From the NCBI RefSeq assembly GCF_021369635.1, contig NZ_JAJNBZ010000003.1, forward strand, positions 124,168 through 188,167: DNA of 64,000 nucleotides, given 5' to 3'. The notes below the pieces were generated by a model. The model saw nothing but the letters and a program-made list of their open reading frames with translations. It did no database searches and was not told the DNA's origin. The first letter of the stretch is position 1; every line of letters begins with the position of its first letter. This document shows, one piece after another, positions 34,785 through 43,073 of this stretch. The translations under genes and the position numbers were made by a program. This DNA is from Paenibacillus profundus (GTDB lineage Bacteria > Bacillota > Bacilli > Paenibacillales > Paenibacillaceae).

Positions 34785-35048
34785 AACGATTGTCTAACGT
34801 TTTTGGCGAAATACTCATTTCAGCTAAATCAATAACAAAGCTGCCTTTTAACAATATATCCAAACCAACTATTCCATTAATTCCGAAACGTTCGTCTAGT
34901 TCTCCAAAATCCAGAATGTAGAATGGAGGAGTCCGTTAATATACTCCATTTTCATGGCATTCTGTTTCCCCGATAAGAAGGTTTCTGTACCATATTCATA
35001 ATAATTTGAGATTTTGACGTATGGTAGACAAACATATTCCCACTGCAT
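34783..35048 (-). pseudogene. Aspartyl protease (retropepsin-like) remnant
   Basis: An ATG at 35048 with GGAGGAGATCTA upstream opens a frame (MQWEYVCLPYVK...) containing MKMEYINGLL, the usual start of clan-AA aspartyl proteases of bacilli, and stops at TAG. In another frame the C-terminal half continues: YILDFGELDERFGINGIVGL, then DILLKGSFVIDL and a normal stop at 34783. The central segment with the catalytic D-T-G is missing. An internal deletion with frame change fits. A terminator follows directly. Confidence 0.75.
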
Positions 35049-35086
35049 TAGATCTCCTCCCTTATCCTAATTGTAATTGAAAACGT

Positions 35087-36559
35087 TTACTTGTCAGGCG
35101 ACGTTTTCGTAAATTCAATCTCCTTCGTCCCCGGCTCCATGTTCAGCGGCAACGAGAGGCGACAGATATTGCCGTTCAGATCGGCATGAAATGTGCCTTT
35201 CACCTTCGCCGCAAACAGTTCATAAGAGATTTCGAACACATCCTCGTTGAAATGTGTCATAGGCAAGGTCAACGAATTATACATAAATCGCAGACAGCCA
35301 TCTTCAAGCTCAACGATCACTTTCCCATAGCCCGGATGTTCATAAGTTCCTGTATATTCTATAAGCGGATGAAAAGGGACCGATTCTGCTTGACTATTAG
35401 ATGGCGTATTATCATGATACTCCTTTTTCTGCTGTTCCTTAAGCTGCTCCTTCCATTTTTCTGTATCATCTTGAAATCGTCTGCTCCAATCAATTTCCTC
35501 AAGACCTAACAAACGATCAACTATATTGTAGGTTGCTATTCTCGGTAAACTAGTCCCGAACATATTGGTCAGAATGACTACACCGATATTATCGTGCGGC
35601 AAAAAGGATACCAACGAAGTGAAGCCGTCAATCCCACCGCCATGATGAATCATATGATGCCCGCGATAGGGTTCAATGCCCCAGCCGAGACCATAGCAAC
35701 TTATTGGCAACTCCTTCTTTCCCCATACGCTCGGGTCACATGGCATATGCGGAGTATGCATGGCAGCCAAGCTTCCTTCCGTCACGATCTGCCGGCCGTC
35801 AAACTTCCCTTTATTCAGGTGGAGCCCGACCCAGTTCGCCATATCGATAATGTTGCTGTTAATCGAGCCTGCCGGACCGATGGCATCAATATTACGAAAG
35901 GGTGTCAGCAGCACCTTGCCGTCCTTTTCTATATACGGTAATGCGTAATCCGGTCGAAGCTGCATGTCCTCTACGGACAAACAACTGGAGGTCATGTGCA
36001 AAGGCGTGAAAATTCGTTCTTGAACCACCTGTTCCCATGAAGATCCTGCTAGTTGCCCTACGAGGTATCCGGCGACCATATACATAATATTTTGATATTG
36101 CCACTTCGCGCGGAAATCTTGATTAGGCTCCAAAAACGCAAGCCGCTCAATGATATCCTCCCGCGTGAACGTCGAGTTGTACCACATGAGCTCATGCCTC
36201 GGCAGCCCTGAACGATGACAGAGCATATCCCGCACCGTAATCCGCTCCGTCGCAACAGCATCGTGCATTTTGAAATGAGGCAGGTATGTTTTCACCGACG
36301 CATCCAAATCTAGCTTGCCTTCATCCGCTAACTGCCCCGCCGCCAAAGCCGTAAAAGCTTTTGTACACGATCCAATCGCGAACATCGTTTCCGGCGTGAC
36401 CTTGAGCCCTGCTTCCACATTTCGGAAGCCAAAGCCTTCCGCCATGACAATTTCTTGATCTTTAATGACCGCAACCGCCAATCCAGGCACCTTCCATTTA
36501 TCCATTTGCTGCTCAATATACGTACTGAAGCCTTCCAACGCTTGAAGTGCTTGCGCCAT
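35087..36559 (-). CDS. Serine hydrolase, class C beta-lactamase-like (PF00144) with C-terminal DUF3471-like domain
   Basis: 490 aa, no signal peptide. The catalytic Ser-Lys pair is in FAIGSCTKAFTALAAGQLADEG broken at SCTK (about residue 60). MLCHRSGLPRHE and a C-terminal HHGGGIDGFTSLVSFLPHDN (the H-x-G third motif) are present. The last 110 residues (EYTGTYEHPGYGKVIVELEDG) form a beta-rich DUF3471-type domain. The ATG at 36559 lies after AGGGAGG. Such proteins are peptidases or esterases rather than antibiotic beta-lactamases. It is divergent from another hydrolase of the same superfamily. Confidence 0.9.
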   Translation of the reverse strand: MAQALQALEGFSTYIEQQMDKWKVPGLAVAVIKDQEIVMAEGFGFRNVEAGLKVTPETMFAIGSCTKAFTALAAGQLADEGKLDLDASVKTYLPHFKMHDAVATERITVRDMLCHRSGLPRHELMWYNSTFTREDIIERLAFLEPNQDFRAKWQYQNIMYMVAGYLVGQLAGSSWEQVVQERIFTPLHMTSSCLSVEDMQLRPDYALPYIEKDGKVLLTPFRNIDAIGPAGSINSNIIDMANWVGLHLNKGKFDGRQIVTEGSLAAMHTPHMPCDPSVWGKKELPISCYGLGWGIEPYRGHHMIHHGGGIDGFTSLVSFLPHDNIGVVILTNMFGTSLPRIATYNIVDRLLGLEEIDWSRRFQDDTEKWKEQLKEQQKKEYHDNTPSNSQAESVPFHPLIEYTGTYEHPGYGKVIVELEDGCLRFMYNSLTLPMTHFNEDVFEISYELFAAKVKGTFHADLNGNICRLSLPLNMEPGTKEIEFTKTSPDK

Positions 36560-36685
36560 TTCTAACATGCCTCCCTTGTTGTTGTGAAGCAATTTCATCT
36601 GCTAACACATTTCTTCATTTAGCGGAAACCTCCTGCTTGATGCACAAACTCAATATCTCTGCTTCTCCTTCTTAGAGCAGTAGGG

Positions 36686-36722
36686 TACAATGGAAGAATA
36701 GCTAAAATGAGAATCATTATCA
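36686..36722 (+). promoter_or_regulatory. Promoter -10 with Fur-like box
   Basis: TACAAT at 36686-36691 could be the -10 (no clear -35). At 36708-36722 TGAGAATCATTATCA differs by one base from the B. subtilis 7-1-7 Fur box TGATAATNATTATCA. It lies just upstream of the serine hydrolase gene's ribosome binding site, where Fur would block transcription. Confidence 0.65.
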
Positions 36723-36743
36723 CAAATGGAGGTTCCGATCAAT

Positions 36744-37880
36744 TTGAACAACGAGCAGAATCAACAATACGATATCACCAAATTAGGAACACTGCTGCAC
36801 GAAGACCATATCGCGTGGAATTTCAGAAATATGAACAAAATTTTGCCTAAGAACGACATTCAAGCCCCGGCACACAAATTTTTATTTCAAAAAAACGAAC
36901 AAAATTTAACCGAGATTGGCTATGAAATAAATGGACAGCACAACAAAGTCGCCGATTATTTGCAAAAGGTATTTGCCACCGGGTTTCTAGTCATTAAAGA
37001 CGATACCATTATGACGGAGCAATATTATAACGGTTATAGCGAGCAATCGACCGCGATGTCCATGTCCGTGGCTAAATCGTTGGTATCCGCCTTAATGGGC
37101 ATTGCGTTTGATGAAGGGGCTATGAAAGATGTTCATGATCCCGTTACATTGTACTTGCCGGAGCTCATCGGAAGCGGCTTTGATGGAGCGAGTATAAAGG
37201 ATATTTTGCAAATGTCTTCCGGCGTTCGATTTAATGAAGATTACGCTGATGAGAATGCGGAGATTTACACCTTCTTGAATGATGTGTTTGGCGAGACGGC
37301 AATGCCTATTCCGAAATTTGTGCAGAAGCTAACCCGATTGCAGGCGCCAGGCCAATTCCAATATAAAAGCGTTGATACCCAAGTCCTATGCATGTTAATT
37401 GAAAAAACAACCGGGAAGAAAGCCTCGGCCTATTTAGAGGAAAAAATATGGCAGCCGCTGGGCATGGAGCATGATGCTTATTGGAATACCGATCTGCATG
37501 GCAATGAGATTGCCTTCACATTCGTTAACGCTACGTTGAGGGATTACGCGAAGTTCGGCAGACTATATTTACATAATGGAAATTGGAATGGCCGCCAAGT
37601 GATATCTGAAAAATGGATTAAGCAATCTATAACTCCCGATCGGGCGGATTTACAACCAGGGGCAGCCGACGATTTCTTCGGTTATCAATATCAATGGTGG
37701 ATTCCGCAAGACAGCAACGGTTCTGAATTTATCGCACGCGGCATTTACGGACAACACATTTATGTGAATCAACAAGAACATGTAGTTATCGTAAAATCGG
37801 GGGTTGATCCGACCATTTTTAATATACATGATTACGAAGCCGTTACTGCTTACCGCACCATCATCGAACATTTGAAATGA
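36744..37880 (+). CDS. Serine hydrolase, beta-lactamase superfamily
   Basis: 378 aa from a TTG placed 11 bases after GGAGG. An ATG at 36726 overlaps that site and has none of its own. No signal peptide is seen. SxxK motif SMSVAKSLVSALMG near residue 112, Y-x-x/Tyr region QYKSVDTQVLCMLIE, C-terminal ARGIYGQHIYVN as the third motif (G-x-x-G). This resembles the 6-aminohexanoate-dimer-hydrolase-like group. A Fur-like box lies 22 bases upstream of the start, predicting iron control. It might hydrolyse a siderophore-type amide or ester (speculation). Confidence 0.88.
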   Translation: MNNEQNQQYDITKLGTLLHEDHIAWNFRNMNKILPKNDIQAPAHKFLFQKNEQNLTEIGYEINGQHNKVADYLQKVFATGFLVIKDDTIMTEQYYNGYSEQSTAMSMSVAKSLVSALMGIAFDEGAMKDVHDPVTLYLPELIGSGFDGASIKDILQMSSGVRFNEDYADENAEIYTFLNDVFGETAMPIPKFVQKLTRLQAPGQFQYKSVDTQVLCMLIEKTTGKKASAYLEEKIWQPLGMEHDAYWNTDLHGNEIAFTFVNATLRDYAKFGRLYLHNGNWNGRQVISEKWIKQSITPDRADLQPGAADDFFGYQYQWWIPQDSNGSEFIARGIYGQHIYVNQQEHVVIVKSGVDPTIFNIHDYEAVTAYRTIIEHLK

Positions 37881-37887
37881 GTCAACC

Positions 37888-37926
37888 AAAAAAAGCTGCC
37901 GCCTCATAGGGCCGCAGCTTTTCCTT
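37888..37926. terminator. Bidirectional Rho-independent terminator
   Basis: 9-bp stem AAAAGCTGC / GCAGCTTTT with T-rich flanks on both strands, between convergent genes. Confidence 0.85.
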
Positions 37927-37941
37927 CTTTTTATCTAACAG

Positions 37942-39120
37942 TTAAGTATCCGTTCTTACGTGATCCCAGTCTGCATCCATATAACAGATAAGCCAGTTGA
38001 AGGCCCGATGTCTTTCTACGACAACCTCGTCGTTTAACCCGCCGGGAATGGGGCGATTGTTAATTCTCTCATTCACGCAGGCCCAATCGTACCGATAGAT
38101 GCGATCGGTCTGCTCTAGAATCTCTGCCTTCGTTCTTACAACCGCATTGTTATAAAAGGTGTCGTAATCCCCTGCGTTCCGCAGCACATCGATTGCACTC
38201 TGCACATCGCATATATCGCCAGGAAAATCGAGTTGTTCCACATACCCTAACGCCCACAACAGCACCCAGCAGCATTCGTACATCCATGCAAACTGAATCA
38301 TGTCCGTGCGATCTGGATTATCGTCGGTAAGGAAGTCCCTTTCATTTTCCGTAAAAAAGGACTCCGCCCCGTATTGCTCCATAATCATGTGAATGAACTC
38401 TCTTTCCCTCGCCAGATCGCTTTCTTCCGCCAATCCGCCGGCATACATGGCGATCATGCATAACGCGATAGCCCTCTGCACGATTTCTTCCTTGGGACGA
38501 ATGAGCGCATCGTCATCCCCGACTATGACTGGGAGATGATCGATAACCGGGATTCCCTGCTCTGTGAGCAGTTCCATTGTTCTTCGCTTTCTTGCCTCTC
38601 CTTCTGGTGTTGCTTTGATATGAGCGTCAATCAAGTCTACCGTAACGGTTGGCCTAAAATCGTCTAATTCCGATTCACCTTCAACATTCAGTACGAGCCT
38701 TCCCTGATTGTCGAGCATATCTCCTGTCGGCAAAAATATGACCGCATGGATTTTGGCGGCTACCTCCAAAATTTTAGCAAATGATTTATTATCTATCTCT
38801 TTGTCCGCAACAATCCCGATAGCGGCAGTCAAGGCCGATATTTGCAGCAGCAGCTTCTCTTTTACGGTCTGGTGAGGCGTATCAATCTGATCATAATAGC
38901 CGTACATCCCACGGATCATATTAGCGAAGGATTCGCCTCCGGTTTCCTTGGTCATAATCGAGAAAGTCGTCGTCCGCTTGCTGAACAGCTTCTTGTCGAT
39001 CACCATCACCTGATGTCCGTCTTCGGAAGTTTGAACTTGTTTATCTCCAAACGTGTCCAAGATGGCTTCTATAATTTTACTATCATCTTTCATCGATACG
39101 TATAACGTACAATGCTGCAT
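37942..39120 (-). CDS. DUF4272 domain-containing protein
   Basis: 392 aa cytoplasmic protein. The C-terminal two-thirds match the DUF4272 layout: RKRRTMELLTEQGIPVIDHLPVI, RAIALCMIAMYAGG, FAWMYECCWVLLWALGYVEQLDFP, and the end VVERHRAFNWLICYMDADWDHVRTDT. The N-terminal 130 residues form a separate alpha/beta part. The ATG at 39120 is 6 bases after GAGGAGAG. A longer frame begins within that site. The function of this family is unknown. It sits alone. Confidence 0.85.
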   Translation of the reverse strand: MQHCTLYVSMKDDSKIIEAILDTFGDKQVQTSEDGHQVMVIDKKLFSKRTTTFSIMTKETGGESFANMIRGMYGYYDQIDTPHQTVKEKLLLQISALTAAIGIVADKEIDNKSFAKILEVAAKIHAVIFLPTGDMLDNQGRLVLNVEGESELDDFRPTVTVDLIDAHIKATPEGEARKRRTMELLTEQGIPVIDHLPVIVGDDDALIRPKEEIVQRAIALCMIAMYAGGLAEESDLAREREFIHMIMEQYGAESFFTENERDFLTDDNPDRTDMIQFAWMYECCWVLLWALGYVEQLDFPGDICDVQSAIDVLRNAGDYDTFYNNAVVRTKAEILEQTDRIYRYDWACVNERINNRPIPGGLNDEVVVERHRAFNWLICYMDADWDHVRTDT

Positions 39121-39284
39121 ATGTTCTCTCCTCACGATTTCGGATTATGCGTTATGACTGCTCCTTTAACTTAATTCGGTTTTAAGCAGCGTAAATATAA
39201 GGCGACTAATGAAATGAAGCCGAAAAATAGACACTTTTTCGAAGTATGCAGCCTTCGGGTCACCCTTCAAGATTGGCAAAGGTT

Positions 39285-39293
39285 TGATATAAT
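39285..39293 (+). promoter_or_regulatory. Extended -10 promoter of the HtrA-like gene
   Basis: TGATATAAT, an exact extended -10 (TGnTATAAT), 54 bases before the presumed start codon. The -35 is poor, as usual for this class. Confidence 0.5.
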
Positions 39294-39346
39294 AGTCGGT
39301 AATCCACACAATTTAAATTTTTCATCATAGTCCCATCACTAATGAA

Positions 39347-40201
39347 ATGATTAGCGAGGAGGCGAATTCCATCCATAAAAATGAACTGAACGATCAAAAA
39401 GTCCCCTCCGAGACATCCGATGATACGGCTCAGCCCTTCTACGAAGGAGAAGAAGATGAATGGGACCAGGAGGACGACAGTGAAGAAGAGCAGCATACTC
39501 CATCCCGAAGAAAATGGCTTAAAAAAGCAATAGCAATCTTACTGGCTATCCTGTTGTTTGGCAACCTGATCGCTTTTTTGCCACAGATCTACAACCTGCC
39601 AGCGATCCGGTTTTTGAACAAGGACTCAGAATTATCGCAGAATGAACAGATTCAGCAATATAAACAAGCGGTCGTCGTTGTAAATGCCAACGATCGGAAG
39701 GGCACCGGATTCAACATCGCCACGAGCGGCCTCATTATTACGAATCAGCATGTAATGAAAGATGACAAGCTCGGCTCTGTCCGCTTTCTTCATGGGAAGA
39801 CGTATGCGGCAGATGTCATCGTTAGCGACACGGCACTCGACGTCGCCATACTCAAGATCAGAGACAATGAGAATAACTTGCCTACACTAGAATTGGAAAC
39901 AGAAACACCGTGGCAAGCAGGCAGCCCAATCCATGTCATAGGCAACCCGCTATCTTTCAACCAAATCGCCAATGAAGGTACTGTCCTGGGAATGACTTCT
40001 CTTGACAATCGGGAGCTTCCCGCGCTCATGATACAGGCTCCTATCCATAAAGGGAACAGCGGCAGCCCTGTTATCAACCAGAATGGAAAAGTTATCGCTG
40101 TTGTATTCGCCACTTCAAGTATGAAACAGGGAGACCAATCCATCGACATAGGGCTCGCGATACCTGTCGATCATCTCCAGAGATATTTAGAGTCAAACTA
40201 A
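39347..40201 (+). CDS. Membrane-anchored HtrA-like trypsin-fold serine protease
   Basis: 284 aa from ATG 39347. The acidic cytoplasmic N-terminus (about 1-55) is followed by one membrane helix (59-79) and an extracytoplasmic trypsin-like domain: GTGFNIATSGLIITNQHVM (His), SDTALDVAILKI (Asp) and IHKGNSGSPVINQNGKVIAV (Ser in GNSGSP). No PDZ domain follows, unlike classical HtrA/DegP. The start is uncertain: the ATG has no ribosome binding site, and GAGGAGG lies inside the frame 8 bases before an ATC codon. Probably a quality-control protease. Confidence 0.88.
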   Translation: MISEEANSIHKNELNDQKVPSETSDDTAQPFYEGEEDEWDQEDDSEEEQHTPSRRKWLKKAIAILLAILLFGNLIAFLPQIYNLPAIRFLNKDSELSQNEQIQQYKQAVVVVNANDRKGTGFNIATSGLIITNQHVMKDDKLGSVRFLHGKTYAADVIVSDTALDVAILKIRDNENNLPTLELETETPWQAGSPIHVIGNPLSFNQIANEGTVLGMTSLDNRELPALMIQAPIHKGNSGSPVINQNGKVIAVVFATSSMKQGDQSIDIGLAIPVDHLQRYLESN

Positions 40202-40228
40202 TAAATTATCGTGTATTGGGGAGAGATA

Positions 40229-40690
40229 ATGCAGCTTAAAATTGTACCCTTGAATGAATCTCTTATTCCTAAAGTAAGAGGCTTGGTTAGTGGTTACTTA
40301 AATTCTTCATCCAATGGAGGTGCCTTTTCTTCAGAACAGATGGAAGAGTGTGAGCAAATTCTTAATCGGTTCTTATGCTTTAATTTGGCTCATTGTTATT
40401 TAGCTAAGCATGGCGAGGATTATGTAGGGCTTATTGTCCTTTCATGGAGTTTTTCACTATCCAAAGGTTATGCTGTTTTACGTATAGAAGCTTTATATTC
40501 GTCGCCGAAATATAGGAACAAGGGTGTAGGTAGGAGATTGTTGCAACATGCCATTGACTTAGCCAATGAGAGAAAAGCTACTCGCTTACAGCTTGAAACA
40601 GACGATGATAATGCTCCTGCTCGTGCCTTATACACCAATCTCGGTTTTGAGTTACTAACAGGAAAGGGAGTTTACATGTTATTTTTATAA
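40229..40690 (+). CDS. GNAT-family N-acetyltransferase
   Basis: 153 aa. The ATG lies 4 bases after GGGGAGAG, and an in-frame ATG six codons earlier has no site. Motif A: VLRIEALYSSPKYRNKGVGRRLL (R-N-K-G-V-G loop), then ATRLQLETDDDNAPARALYTNLGFE as the C-terminal GNAT signature. It is AT-richer than its neighbours (roughly 40% GC by eye), perhaps a recent arrival. It lies 27 bases after the protease gene on the same strand. Substrate unknown. Confidence 0.87.
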   Translation: MQLKIVPLNESLIPKVRGLVSGYLNSSSNGGAFSSEQMEECEQILNRFLCFNLAHCYLAKHGEDYVGLIVLSWSFSLSKGYAVLRIEALYSSPKYRNKGVGRRLLQHAIDLANERKATRLQLETDDDNAPARALYTNLGFELLTGKGVYMLFL

Positions 40691-40904
40691 GCTGGGCAGC
40701 CCAATAGCCCTTTTATCCACTATCCCAACTATTCAGAATATAAGCACAGTATCAAATAACCATTCGGCAACTCGATTCCTTATCATCATTGACGTTATAC
40801 TAGTCCCTCTCCAAATGGTTTAAGCGGTAGGATTGGTCGTGAACCTGTACCGTCTACAGCCTTATTTTCATAGACAACTGAGTCCATAATTACAAGTCTG
40901 AGCC

Positions 40905-41030
40905 TGTGGGAGAGTGGACAAAAGGACAAACCGATACATAGGTGGGAACCGCGGGATGGTTCAGTATAAATGAACGTGAGAGGCAGCTTAGAGAGGTTCC
41001 CGCAAAAGCCGGGGGTATCTCTCTAAAAAT
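40905..41030 (+). ncRNA. Unexplained structured RNA-like segment
   Basis: No coding frame. Three stem-loops are packed together: GAACC/GGTTC (40947-40964), GTTCA/TGAAC (40960-40976) and an 8-bp TTAGAGAG/CTCTCTAA (40990-41027) closing a CCCG/CGGG stem. GGGAACC in the first stem can instead pair with GGTTCCC in the last, giving exclusive alternatives. GGTGGGAACCGCG resembles, but does not match, the T-box core GGGTGGnACCGCG. No gene follows on this strand. Identity unknown. Confidence 0.3.
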
Positions 41031-41059
41031 GGCCCCGCAGGGATGATTCCTGCGGAGCC
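41025..41059 (-). terminator. Rho-independent terminator of the MFS gene
   Basis: Minus strand GCTCCGCAGG / CCTGCGGGGC with a 7-base loop, followed by CATTTTTAG. It lies 19 bases after the stop. Confidence 0.8.
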
Positions 41060-41077
41060 GCCGTACATTGGCAACAC

Positions 41078-42280
41078 TTATGTGGCAACATCTGCTTTTC
41101 CACTCTGTTTAACAGTAATCATTTGAACTGCGGCATAGACAACAAGGAACAAAATCATAAACGCCGCCGAATACCGGTACATCACTGCATAGCCTGTCAT
41201 GGAAGAAATAGCCCCCAGCATCAATGCGCCTGTCGCGACTCCGAAGTCCGTGGAATTGTAGAACATGCTGTTAGCCATGCCGTACTGTTCCTGCGGAACC
41301 GATCGGATCATCCAAGCTTGAATGGTCGGCTGAATAGCGCCGAACCCAAGTCCGTACAACAGGGCGGACAGAATGAGCATTGGCATCGATGTTGCATAGG
41401 AAAGCACCGTCAAGCTCGCAACGACACAAATGACCGCAGGAATAAGAACGGCCGCATGTCCCCTGCTGTCGAACACTCTACCGGAGATCGGGCGGATAAT
41501 AATGATTGTGACAGCATTAAACAAGAAAAATAGGCCGACCTGCTCCAGACGCACTGCTTCTCCATACAGAGCAATAAAGCTGAGCAAGCCGCTGTATGTT
41601 ACCGACAAGATGACGTTTAACAGCGCGGGTAACAACAGTTTCGTATTAAAAGGTTGTTTGGCTTGAGGGCTCGCCTGTGCGCCACCCCGTTTTTTCGGCT
41701 CCGGTGGAATCGAACGCGTCAGCACAATAATCGGGAAACTAAGGAGCACAGTCACAGTACCCAGCATGGCCAACGTATTGAAGCCGGACTGCTTCATCAC
41801 GTTCAAGCCGATCATTGGCCCTATGGACATGGCAAGGCTTGTGGACAGTCCGAAATAGCCGATGCCCTCCCCCATCCTTTTAACAGGAATAATTTGCGAT
41901 ACCAATGTAGGGATGATCGTACTCGCCATCCCGAACCCAACTCCATAACCGATCCGCATGACAAGCAGCGAGCCGATAGATTCGGCCAGAACATAAATAC
42001 CGGTAATAATGGCAGCTACCGCTAAGCCAACAAACAAAATGACATTGCGCTGCACTTTCCGCATCAGCGCAGCGGTCAAAAAACGGGTAGCAATCGCGGA
42101 AGCCGCGAACACGCTCGTTACAAGGCTGACCGTCAAATCCCCTGCATGGAATTCGTTCTTCACATACGCCGGGAAAGATGATAGCAGCATTTGCAAATTC
42201 AAAAATAACAGGAACGCGCAAATCGTTAAAGATATAAACGATTTCGTCCATAGTTTCGTTGATTGTTCATCGTACTGCAT
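41078..42280 (-). CDS. MFS transporter (drug/proton antiporter type)
   Basis: 400 aa with twelve predicted membrane helices. Motif A-like loop between helices 2 and 3 (TRFLTAALMRKVQRNVILFVGL) and a second in the C-half (RPISGRVFDSRGHAAVLIP). The arrangement and the adjacent MarR gene suggest an efflux pump of the YwoG/staphylopine-like group (inference). AGGAGAGA precedes the ATG, and the marR stop lies 11 bases upstream, so the pair is an operon. Substrate is not readable. Confidence 0.9.
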   Translation of the reverse strand: MQYDEQSTKLWTKSFISLTICAFLLFLNLQMLLSSFPAYVKNEFHAGDLTVSLVTSVFAASAIATRFLTAALMRKVQRNVILFVGLAVAAIITGIYVLAESIGSLLVMRIGYGVGFGMASTIIPTLVSQIIPVKRMGEGIGYFGLSTSLAMSIGPMIGLNVMKQSGFNTLAMLGTVTVLLSFPIIVLTRSIPPEPKKRGGAQASPQAKQPFNTKLLLPALLNVILSVTYSGLLSFIALYGEAVRLEQVGLFFLFNAVTIIIIRPISGRVFDSRGHAAVLIPAVICVVASLTVLSYATSMPMLILSALLYGLGFGAIQPTIQAWMIRSVPQEQYGMANSMFYNSTDFGVATGALMLGAISSMTGYAVMYRYSAAFMILFLVVYAAVQMITVKQSGKADVAT

Positions 42281-42291
42281 GATACTCTCTC

Positions 42292-42744
42292 CTACTCTCT
42301 GTCTGTTAGTTCATTCACGTGGTTGCTAATCCGGAGAAGCAGCTCCATGAGCACATCATATTCTTCTTGGGAAACACATTGCTTAATGTCCTCAGCGACC
42401 TGCTGCTCGATCGGGGTCGTCTCTTGGATTAGCAACCTTCCTTTGTCCGTAATATTGACCAAGAACGAGCGCCGGTCGTTCTCTCCGGTTTTCTTGTAGA
42501 TGAGCCCCTTCCTCTCCAAATGATCGAGAATTCGAGTCGTCGTCGGCTTATCCTTGCCTGAACGTTCGGCAATTTCCTTCTGGATCAAGCCATTTTCCCT
42601 GCCTATCTGGTACAGAACCGACCACTGCTCTGGTGTAATGTCATATTCCTTCAGCCGTTGCTGCAGCAGGTTCGATAATTTGCGGTAGGTCACGCCCATA
42701 GCGAAACCGATTGAATGCTCTAAGCCGTTGCCATTAGTCGTCAT
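42292..42744 (-). CDS. MarR-family transcriptional regulator
   Basis: 150 aa winged-helix dimeric repressor. The DNA-recognition region is NGLIQKEIAERSGKDKPTTTRIL with wing ENDRRSFLVNITDKG. The ATG at 42744 is 6 bases from AAGGAAG. The longer frame from 42789 runs through a 20-base perfect palindrome and the promoter, so it is rejected. It controls the MFS gene that follows and probably itself. Effector unknown. Confidence 0.92.
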   Translation of the reverse strand: MTTNGNGLEHSIGFAMGVTYRKLSNLLQQRLKEYDITPEQWSVLYQIGRENGLIQKEIAERSGKDKPTTTRILDHLERKGLIYKKTGENDRRSFLVNITDKGRLLIQETTPIEQQVAEDIKQCVSQEEYDVLMELLLRISNHVNELTDRE

Positions 42745-42770
42745 TCCCATCTTCCTTGTCTCATTCATTT

Positions 42771-42800
42771 TTAATAGTTGTTTAAACAACTATATGTCAA
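42771..42800 (-). promoter_or_regulatory. marR-MFS promoter with palindromic operator
   Basis: Minus strand: TTGACA (42800-42795), then TATTAA (42776-42771) at 18-base spacing. The perfect palindrome ATAGTTGTTTAAACAACTAT (42774-42793) fills the spacer. A MarR dimer here would block polymerase. Confidence 0.75.
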
Positions 42801-42945
42801 ACAACCATAATTGTAAACCATTAATTATAGCCGTTGTATTCAATATAAATTTAAACGAGGGAGCCATAATGGCTCCCCCGTTAGCTACGACCTTGTATCC
42901 TCCAACAAATTCAACGTCTTGGCTGCCAGCACCTCCCCTTCAACA
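42801..42945. other. Intergenic segment with a short hairpin
   Basis: GGGAGCC/GGCTCCC stem at 42859-42877 with no T-run. An extra half-site AACAACC beyond the marR promoter. No gene. Confidence 0.45.
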
Positions 42946-42992
42946 AAAAAAGAACGCCCTGGCTCCATCTGATGATGGAGAGGGACGTTCTT
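42946..42992 (-). terminator. Rho-independent terminator of the DUF5050-like gene
   Basis: Minus strand AAGAACGTCCC..TCCATC pairs with GATGGA..GGGCGTTCTT (bulged), followed by TTTTTG. Confidence 0.8.
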
Positions 42993-43073
42993 CGTCATTT
43001 CAATTCGATTATTAGCCCAAGCCAACTGGAATCATCAGACATAAGCTTGTTTTGCATGAAACCAAAAGATGAG

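Noticed and set aside
35077-35092. TGAAAACGTTTACT as a cre site
   Set aside because: One mismatch at an invariant base, and it lies at the 3' end of a gene with no promoter nearby.
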